From the NCBI GenBank assembly GCA_031254995.1, contig JAIRTJ010000019.1, forward strand, positions 1 through 6,585: DNA of 6,585 nt, read 5' to 3'. Shown one piece after another: positions 1 to 4,757 of this stretch; within the stretch, counting starts at the first letter, position 1, and every line of letters begins with the position of its first letter. The DNA is from Eubacteriales Family XIII. Incertae Sedis bacterium. Its GTDB lineage: Bacteria > Bacillota > Clostridia > Peptostreptococcales > Anaerovoracaceae. A program made the translations under genes and the position numbers. The notes under the pieces were generated by a model. It was given only the letters and a program-made list of their open reading frames with translations. It searched no databases and was not told the origin of the DNA.

Positions 1-720
1 CGCCGTCTTCGATTCGCGCTCTATGAGGGATGCCAGCGTGACTATCTCGCGGACGGGCATATCCATTTCCGCGGCCCTGTCGTAATACTCGGGCAGAAAC
101 AATTTGTCGAATTGGGAAAGCATTTTGTCTATGATTTCATGCGCGTCGGCATCATTGTAGACCTCGTATGTCTCCGGATAAAGGAAGCCTTCCAACCGTT
201 CGGGACCCGTCGGTGCGTCCGCCAGAAACGCGTAGTCAAACGCGCCGTTTTCCGCCTCGCTCAAGAATGAGGCCTCGTCGACCAAGCCATTTTCCGCGAG
301 AATGCGCGCCGTCTGAAGAATGTTGCTGCCCTCGGGAACGGTAAATCGCGTCACGTCCGTGTTTGTCGAGCCCGCGATAAGGGCATCCATGATCTCGTCG
401 ACGGACATGGCCCTCGCGAGCGAAAACGTCCCCGCCTTGTATTTGCCGTCATTGTGCGTGAGTTTGGAATGGACTTTAAAGAAGAACGCGTTTCGAATCA
501 AATCGCTGTCTTCCAACGCCTCCGCGATGGCGGATGTACCCATGCCCGACTCCACGACAAACGAAACGTATCCCGAATCCGACGGATCTGCGGGCGTCAC
601 GGCGTTTTTGTATGCGGCAAATGCGCCGCCCGCGCCGGCGATGAGAATGACGAGGATCGACAATACGATGATGAGAGGCAAAAACCGTCGTCTTTTTCGA
701 TGTCTTCGCGTGTCCGCCAT
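1..720 (-). CDS. mltG: Endolytic murein transglycosylase MltG (YceG-like), C-terminus cut by window edge
   Basis: MltG is a membrane-anchored lytic transglycosylase that cleaves nascent glycan strands and so helps set their length during peptidoglycan synthesis. The 240 codons visible here give a basic cytoplasmic start (RRHRKRRR, residues 5-12) and one membrane segment at about 13-37. A LysM-like subdomain follows at about 51-118, with the stretch KYKAGTF at 93-99. The MltG/YceG signatures are FTVPEG (126-131), LEGFLYPETY (176-185) and LASLIERES (229-237). By family comparison Glu234 in the last motif is the likely catalytic acid. The frame is still open at base 1, so roughly the last third (family about 340-380 aa) is missing. 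The ATG at 720 has AAAGGAA 11 bases upstream; a GTG three codons earlier is too close to that site. It is the last visible gene of the same-strand cluster, 123 bp after efp. Identity is secure; the exact start is slightly less so. Confidence 0.95.
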   Translation of the reverse strand, partial: MADTRRHRKRRRFLPLIIVLSILVILIAGAGGAFAAYKNAVTPADPSDSGYVSFVVESGMGTSAIAEALEDSDLIRNAFFFKVHSKLTHNDGKYKAGTFSLARAMSVDEIMDALIAGSTNTDVTRFTVPEGSNILQTARILAENGLVDEASFLSEAENGAFDYAFLADAPTGPERLEGFLYPETYEVYNDADAHEIIDKMLSQFDKLFLPEYYDRAAEMDMPVREIVTLASLIERESKTA

Positions 721-843
721 GTGCGCCACCGTTCCTTTCCCTATCGACAGGAGCGTTCTCTCGTCGATTCGCCGAACTGCTTTGTCGCCGCTGCATCAGC
801 GGACGATTCCCGCGTTGCGCGGCCGCGAAAAATCGCCTCGCGT
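721..843 (-). other. efp-mltG intergenic region with a small hairpin, no clear promoter or terminator
   Basis: These 123 bp separate the efp stop from the mltG start. They hold a perfect 6-bp stem with a 3-base loop at 788-802 (CCGCTG/CAGCGG) and a 10-bp palindrome CGCGGCCGCG at 818-827. Neither is followed by a T-run on either strand, so neither looks like a factor-independent terminator. I see no convincing -35/-10 pair. Read-through from efp into mltG is the simplest reading. Confidence 0.4.
732..738 (-). promoter_or_regulatory. Ribosome-binding site of mltG
   Basis: On the minus strand AAAGGAA lies 11 bases before the ATG at 720. This favours that ATG over the in-frame GTG three codons upstream, which would leave only about two bases of spacing. 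Confidence 0.55.
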
Positions 844-1401
844 CTACGCCCTGCCCAGGTATTCGCCCGTTCTCGTGTCGATCTTGATGATCTCTCCGCT
901 CTCTATGAAAATGGGTACCTGCACGACCGCGCCCGTCTCCACCGTGGCGGCCTTCGTCACATTCGTGGCCGTATCGCCCTTGACTCCGGGTTCCGTCTCG
1001 ATGATCTTCAATTCTGCAAAATTTGGCGCTTCTACCAAAAATGCGCTGTTCTTGTAAAATTTGATGGTAGCGACATCGTTTTCGCGAAGCCACTGTATGG
1101 CGTCCTCCACCTGATCGGCCATGAGCGGGGTCTGCTCGTAGGTCGTCTCATCCATGAAGTAATAAAGCTCGCCGTCGTTATAGAGATATTGCATATTTTT
1201 CGTCTCGATATGCGCCTTGGGGAACTTGTCGTTGGGGTTAAACGCTTCCTCGCGAATGGCGCCGCTGAGGATGTTCTTGTACTTCGTTCGCACGAACGCC
1301 GCGCCCTTTCCCGGCTTTACATGCTGAAAATCCAAGACGACATAGGGATTCCCGTCTATTTCGAATGTCATGCCTTTTCTGAATTCACTCGCGAATATCA
1401 T
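844..1401 (-). CDS. efp: Elongation factor P
   Basis: EF-P binds ribosomes stalled on consecutive prolines, between the P and E sites, and stimulates peptide-bond formation. The 185-aa product is full length for the family (about 185-188). It begins MIFASEFRKGM, and the N-terminal KOW-like domain carries the tip loop KPGKG (residues 29-33). Lys32 sits where Bacillus and E. coli EF-P carry their post-translational modification. Two OB-fold domains follow, ending in the family signature DTRTGEYLGRA at the C-terminus. The frame is open 20 codons further upstream, but that stretch does not resemble EF-P, and the ATG at 1401 has AAAAGGAG five bases before it. It lies 75 bp after the Xaa-Pro peptidase gene, a pairing also found in Bacillus (yqhT-efp). 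No modification enzyme for Lys32 is visible in the window, so its modification state is unknown. Confidence 0.98.
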   Translation of the reverse strand: MIFASEFRKGMTFEIDGNPYVVLDFQHVKPGKGAAFVRTKYKNILSGAIREEAFNPNDKFPKAHIETKNMQYLYNDGELYYFMDETTYEQTPLMADQVEDAIQWLRENDVATIKFYKNSAFLVEAPNFAELKIIETEPGVKGDTATNVTKAATVETGAVVQVPIFIESGEIIKIDTRTGEYLGRA

Positions 1402-1406
1402 ATGGA

Positions 1407-1414
1407 CTCCTTTT
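1407..1414 (-). promoter_or_regulatory. Ribosome-binding site that fixes the efp start
   Basis: AAAAGGAG on the minus strand lies five bases before the ATG at 1401. It decides against the 20-codon upstream extension of the open frame, which starts at 1461. Confidence 0.8.
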
Positions 1415-1476
1415 CCGTGCAAACGCAACGCCGGGGACTCGCAGAGCTTTCTCCGGCACAAGGACGCATCGGCCGC

Positions 1477-2166
1477 TTACAGTATGAGCAACCGCTTTTC
1501 CGAACACGTCACATTTATTATACCGGCATCGGTGACAATCAACAAGTCCTCGATACGGACGCCGAGTCGACCCTCTATATATATGCCCGGTTCTACGGTG
1601 ACCGCCATGCCCGAGCGCAGATATTCCTCGCTCTTCGCGTTCAGCGTCGGCGGTTCGTGCACTTCCTTCCCGACTCCGTGACCCGTGCCGTGCACGAAAA
1701 AGTCGCCGTATCCCGCGCTCTCGATGATATCGCGCGCGGCCTTATCCGCGTCGAAGCAACGCGCATTCGCCTCTAACCGACGAATCGCAGCCTCCTGCGC
1801 GCGGAGAACCGTGTCGTAGACGAGCCGTTGCTCGTCCGAGACGTATTCGACGGCGATCGTGCGCGTCATATCCCCGCAGAATCCGTCGATAACCGCACCG
1901 AAATCCATAGTGAGGAATTCTCCCGGCTCGAGCGCTCGGTCGGACGGCTCTCCGTGCGGCAACGCGCCGCGCGGCCCCGACACGCAGATCGTCGGAAAAG
2001 CCAAAGCCTCCGCGCCGTGAGAAAGCAAAAAATCGTCGATTTCACGCGCGATGAAAGACTCCGTGACGCCCGGACGTATCAACCCAAGAATGCGATCAAA
2101 GCATCGATCTCCAAGCGCCGCCGCCTTCGCGACGGAAAGAACTCTTTTTACCGCAAAGTCATCCAT
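1477..2166 (-). CDS. M24 family Xaa-Pro peptidase, catalytic domain only (YqhT/PepP-like)
   Basis: This is a pita-bread metallopeptidase of family M24, predicted to cut peptides next to proline in the cytoplasm. In the 229-aa product all five expected metal ligands are present: Asp88 (TMDFGA), Asp99 (CGDMTRT), His163 (HGTGHGVG), Glu192 (VEPGIY) and Glu206 (GVRIED). The accessory histidines His71 (ALPHG) and His170 (VHEPP) are there too. The segment FPTICVSGPRGALPHG is typical of Xaa-Pro aminopeptidase/prolidase members and unlike methionine aminopeptidase. The oddity is length: YqhT-type enzymes are about 350 aa with an N-terminal creatinase-like domain of about 120 residues, and here the protein starts almost at the catalytic domain. 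The gap to the upstream gene is too short to hold that domain. I chose ATG 2166 (AAGGGAG nine bases upstream) over an in-frame TTG at 2172, which sits only three bases from the same site. The family is certain; substrate preference is inferred. Confidence 0.9.
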   Translation of the reverse strand: MDDFAVKRVLSVAKAAALGDRCFDRILGLIRPGVTESFIAREIDDFLLSHGAEALAFPTICVSGPRGALPHGEPSDRALEPGEFLTMDFGAVIDGFCGDMTRTIAVEYVSDEQRLVYDTVLRAQEAAIRRLEANARCFDADKAARDIIESAGYGDFFVHGTGHGVGKEVHEPPTLNAKSEEYLRSGMAVTVEPGIYIEGRLGVRIEDLLIVTDAGIINVTCSEKRLLIL

Positions 2167-2175
2167 CCACAATAT

Positions 2176-2182
2176 CTCCCTT
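2176..2182 (-). promoter_or_regulatory. Ribosome-binding site of the M24 peptidase gene
   Basis: AAGGGAG on the minus strand is nine bases from the ATG at 2166 and three from the in-frame TTG at 2172, so the ATG is the better start. The site lies in the short gap just after the preceding gene's stop, consistent with translation from a shared message. Confidence 0.65.
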
Positions 2183-2201
2183 CACATTCATCGTCCGCCG
2201 C

Positions 2202-2534
2202 CTACTCGCTTTTTACCGCCTCAGCGAGGATGCTGTAGACGTCGTTCACCATGAGCGTAAAGCGAATCTCCGATTGGAGATACTCCGAAGCAAGGGGGTC
2301 CTTCATGAGTATTTGCGAGAATTCCCTCACGCGTTCCATCAGATCGGATCCGATCTCATCTCCGGCCAACTGCTTGCGTTGCAACTCGAATTGCTTTTCG
2401 CGAAAATCATTCAGGGCATTCGCCAATTCGGGGTTTTTCGACGCCTTTTCCTTCGCGGCGATGTACGTCTTGTACTCATCCGAACTGCGTATTGCATTTG
2501 CCAATTCCCTCGCCATATCATGGATGTTTGTCAT
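2202..2534 (-). CDS. YlbF-family helical protein, YheA/UPF0342-like
   Basis: The 110-aa product is predicted to be almost entirely alpha-helical and cytoplasmic. It matches the YlbF/YmcA/YheA family: an N-terminal helix (ARELANAIRSSDEYK, 8-22), a central conserved stretch FREKQFELQRKQLAGDE (44-60) and a C-terminal helix with SEIRFTLMVNDVYSILAEAV. The central stretch and the length are closest to Bacillus YheA (about 117 aa, function unclear). YlbF and YmcA, with YaaT, form an Fe-S-containing complex that affects RNase Y-dependent mRNA maturation. This protein contains no cysteine, so it cannot bind such a cluster through its own cysteines. The ATG at 2534 has GAGG seven bases upstream and an in-frame stop (TGA) a few codons before it, so the start is fixed. 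It follows rnjA by 65 bp, which hints at a link with RNA turnover, but that is inference from position only. Confidence 0.88.
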   Translation of the reverse strand: MTNIHDMARELANAIRSSDEYKTYIAAKEKASKNPELANALNDFREKQFELQRKQLAGDEIGSDLMERVREFSQILMKDPLASEYLQSEIRFTLMVNDVYSILAEAVKSE

Positions 2535-2599
2535 GTTTTTGCCTCATTCTTTCTCATCGCGAGCTGCGGTTTTATCGCCTCGGCGGCGAAAAACGCGAG

Positions 2600-4618
2600 T
2601 TAAGCCTCCGTAAATATCGTCAAAATAACGGGATTCCTCTTTGTCTTCGTGTAAATGTAACTCCTCAACACCTCGCGAACGGCGTTCTTCATGTTGTTGC
2701 GATCCGATTTTCCGCCGCGCTCAAACTCGCGCAACTTATTCGAGACGACGGCGCGCAAATCGTCCATCAGCCCTTCGTTTTCCCGCACATAGACGAATCC
2801 GCGCGACAGGATCTCCGGACCTGACACAACCCGTCCCGTCGGACCGTCGATCGTCGCGACGACGATGATCAGACCCGATTCAGAGAGAAGCTTCCGATCT
2901 TGAAGGACGATGGTTCCGATATCGCCCACGCCGAGTCCGTCCACGAAAACGGGATCGGCCGGAACCGTCTCTTTCGATACCGTAATCTTATTATTGTTAA
3001 CCTCCAGTATTTGACCGTTTTCAGCCAGGAGTATCCTCTTCGCGGGGATGCCCAAGTCCTCGGCAATCATGGCGTGGCGATGCAAATGACGGTATTCCCC
3101 GTGAACGGGCATGAAATACTCGGGCTTGATGAGCGAAAGCATGAGTTTCAATTCTTCCTGGCAGGCGTGACCTGATACATGGATGTCCGCAATATCCGAA
3201 TAGATCACCTCCGCACCGTTCATAAGCAGCTTGTTCACCACGTTTGAAACGGTCTTTTCATTGCCCGGAATGGGGCTCGATGACAGAATGATCTTGTCTC
3301 CCGCCTTGATTGAAACCGCCCTGTGGTCGTTGTTCGCCATCCTTGCGAGCGCGGACATCGGCTCGCCTTGACTGCCCGTCGTGATGATGACCAATTTCTT
3401 GTCGGGAATATGTCTGATCTCGTTTTGATCGACGAGGACGTTCTTCGGAATTTTGATATAACCGAGTTCCATCGCCAGATCCAGAACCTTCAACATGCTG
3501 CGACCGGATAGAGCAACCTTTCGATTGAACTTCATGGCCGTGCCGATGATCGTCTGTATGCGGTGAACGTTGGATGCGAAGGTCGCGACTATGATGCGCG
3601 ATTCGGTGTCGCGGAATATGTTTTCCATAACGGTTCCCATATTCTGCTCGGATTCCGTGTAGCCCTTTCGTATGGCGTTCGTGCTGTCCGAGAGCATGAG
3701 CAAGACGCCCTTTCGCCCCACCTCGGCCAATTTCAGAAAGTCGATGGGTTCTCCGTCCACCGGCGTATAATCGACCTTGAAATCCCCCGTGTGAAATACG
3801 AGACCGACGGGCGTTTCGATAGCGAAACACAGCGCGTCCGCGATGGAATGCGTGACGCGGATGGCTTCTATGTCAAAGGGTCCGACGCTGAATTTCGTGC
3901 CCGCGTTGATCGTGCGAAGATCCGCTTTCAGCTTGTGCTCCGTCAATTTGCTTTCCACCAACCCGAGCGTCAGCTTGGTTCCGTAGATGGGCGCTTTCAG
4001 CTTTTTCAACAGATACGGAATGGCGCCTATATGGTCTTCATGGCCGTGCGTGAGTATCAAACCCTTCACTTTGCGGCTGTTTTGCTCGAGATACGAAAAA
4101 TCGGGGATGACGATGTCAATTCCGAACATCTCGTCTTCGGGAAAGGACATGCCGCAATCCACTACGAGAATATGATCTCCGAACTCGAGCGCCGTGATGT
4201 TCTTCCCTATCTCATTCAGACCTCCGAGGGGAATGATCTTCAACGCGTTCTTTGCCGAAGCTCCGCGGCCGGTTGTTTTACCGATTCCCGCGGCCGTCGC
4301 AACATGCGCACTCCGTTTGACGGCCTCCGCCGCGCCGCGTTCGTTCTTCTTGCCGAAATCCGCGTTTTTCATCGTGTTTCGCGCCGATTCCGATTTGATC
4401 TTTCCCGCGCCTTTTTCGCGCGTCTCCTTCGCCGAAGCGCCGCGCTCGACCCTCTTTCGCCCCTTCTTTTTTTTCGAGCCGGGATCCGTCTCGTTGCTCG
4501 ACTTCGCGGTTTTCTTGCGCCCGACGCCGTGTCTCGCCGTATCCGGACCGCCGGTCTCGGACTTTGTCGCTCGCGCCGATCGTCTGAAATCGCGCGGCGT
4601 ATATTGATTTTCCGTCAA
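2600..4618 (-). CDS. rnjA: Ribonuclease J with long basic N-terminal extension
   Basis: RNase J is a metallo-beta-lactamase/beta-CASP ribonuclease with 5'-to-3' exonuclease and endonuclease activity, central to mRNA decay and rRNA maturation in Bacillota. The 672-aa product has its catalytic core from about residue 125. Metal-binding motifs are HGHEDH (191-196), VTHS with His257, and HTGDF with Asp279. Beta-CASP features are LSDSTNA (Asp311), FASNVHR (347-353), SGRSM (371-375), HVSGHA (480-485) and PVHGEY (504-509). The C-terminal part (DGLGVGDIG, then GRVVSGPEILSRGFVY) is as expected for the family. The core of about 548 residues fits the usual 555-aa enzyme. The first 124 residues are extra: rich in Lys, Arg, Gly, Ala and Ser, probably disordered, with RGASAK occurring twice (59-64 and 118-123). 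The start is a TTG at 4618 with GAGAGG six bases upstream; the next in-frame ATG is at residue 83. Whether it is the J1 or J2 type cannot be told from the sequence alone; rnjA is the default symbol. Confidence 0.97.
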   Translation of the reverse strand: MTENQYTPRDFRRSARATKSETGGPDTARHGVGRKKTAKSSNETDPGSKKKKGRKRVERGASAKETREKGAGKIKSESARNTMKNADFGKKNERGAAEAVKRSAHVATAAGIGKTTGRGASAKNALKIIPLGGLNEIGKNITALEFGDHILVVDCGMSFPEDEMFGIDIVIPDFSYLEQNSRKVKGLILTHGHEDHIGAIPYLLKKLKAPIYGTKLTLGLVESKLTEHKLKADLRTINAGTKFSVGPFDIEAIRVTHSIADALCFAIETPVGLVFHTGDFKVDYTPVDGEPIDFLKLAEVGRKGVLLMLSDSTNAIRKGYTESEQNMGTVMENIFRDTESRIIVATFASNVHRIQTIIGTAMKFNRKVALSGRSMLKVLDLAMELGYIKIPKNVLVDQNEIRHIPDKKLVIITTGSQGEPMSALARMANNDHRAVSIKAGDKIILSSSPIPGNEKTVSNVVNKLLMNGAEVIYSDIADIHVSGHACQEELKLMLSLIKPEYFMPVHGEYRHLHRHAMIAEDLGIPAKRILLAENGQILEVNNNKITVSKETVPADPVFVDGLGVGDIGTIVLQDRKLLSESGLIIVVATIDGPTGRVVSGPEILSRGFVYVRENEGLMDDLRAVVSNKLREFERGGKSDRNNMKNAVREVLRSYIYTKTKRNPVILTIFTEA
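4466..4474 (-). other. A8-G homopolymer containing an in-frame A_AAA_AAG heptamer
   Basis: In the basic tail of RNase J the codons read TCG AAA AAA AAG AAG. They contain A_AAA_AAG in the zero frame, the same heptamer used for programmed -1 frameshifting in E. coli dnaX. A -1 shift would run about 60 codons and stop near 4300, giving a tail-only product of about 110 aa. I see no strong stem-loop at the usual 5-8 base spacing; the nearest hairpin candidate is a 3-bp stem with a TTCG loop about 25 bases downstream. It may simply be a lysine-codon run. Confidence 0.3.
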
Positions 4619-4757
4619 TCTAAACCTCTCTCTTTTCTCTCCTGCCGTTTTCCGTCGAGAAACCCGGCAAATTATTTCCTTTATTATCGCAATATCGAAT
4701 CGCAGTCGCCGGAACGAATCCGTCCCAGTGCCTCGCCTTCGCTCGGATCTTCGCGCT
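4619..4757 (-). promoter_or_regulatory. leuS-rnjA intergenic leader with possible hairpin
   Basis: This is the longest gap in the window and the likeliest site for a promoter of the rnjA-to-mltG group. An AT-rich patch at about 4665-4700 contains GATAAT and AATAAT, but I find no good -35 element at 16-18 bases. At 4643-4669 the transcript could form a hairpin: outer stem TGCCG/CGGCA, a two-base mismatch, then an inner four-base stem around a TCGAC loop, ending about 18 bases upstream of the ribosome-binding site of rnjA. No T-run follows it, so it does not look like a leuS terminator. Confidence 0.35.
4625..4630 (-). promoter_or_regulatory. Ribosome-binding site for the TTG start of rnjA
   Basis: GAGAGG on the minus strand lies six bases before TTG 4618. 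It sits in a purine-rich stretch that includes a second, more distant AGGAGA at 4638-4643, which has no start codon at a workable distance. The near site supports TTG as the true start. Confidence 0.7.

Noticed and set aside
476..1093. 205-codon minus-strand frame overlapping efp and mltG
   Set aside because: It is out of frame with both, full of Arg, Gly and His, and conflicts with two well-identified genes.
1402..1476. Terminator between the M24 peptidase and efp using GCCGG/CCGGC
   Set aside because: Five-base stem with a loop of about 18 bases and no T-run; more likely chance in a GC-rich gap.
454..1776. 440-codon open frame on the plus strand
   Set aside because: It runs antisense across mltG, efp and the M24 peptidase, all with clear family motifs, and itself shows no domain.
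1477..2166. Methionine aminopeptidase as the identity of the short M24 protein
   Set aside because: The length would fit, but the ALPHG segment and its surroundings are of Xaa-Pro/prolidase type, and the methionine aminopeptidase signature around the first histidine is absent.
3258..3830. 190-codon minus-strand frame inside rnjA
   Set aside because: Out-of-frame shadow of the beta-CASP region; low-complexity Arg/His/Gly translation.
4665..4705. Sigma-A promoter using GATAAT or AATAAT upstream of rnjA
   Set aside because: The -10-like hexamers have no acceptable -35 partner at 16-18 bases, so I do not call a promoter.
4720..4757. Terminator after leuS from the ATCCG/CGGAT inverted pair
   Set aside because: Only a five-base stem with a very long loop and no T-run on the transcribed strand.
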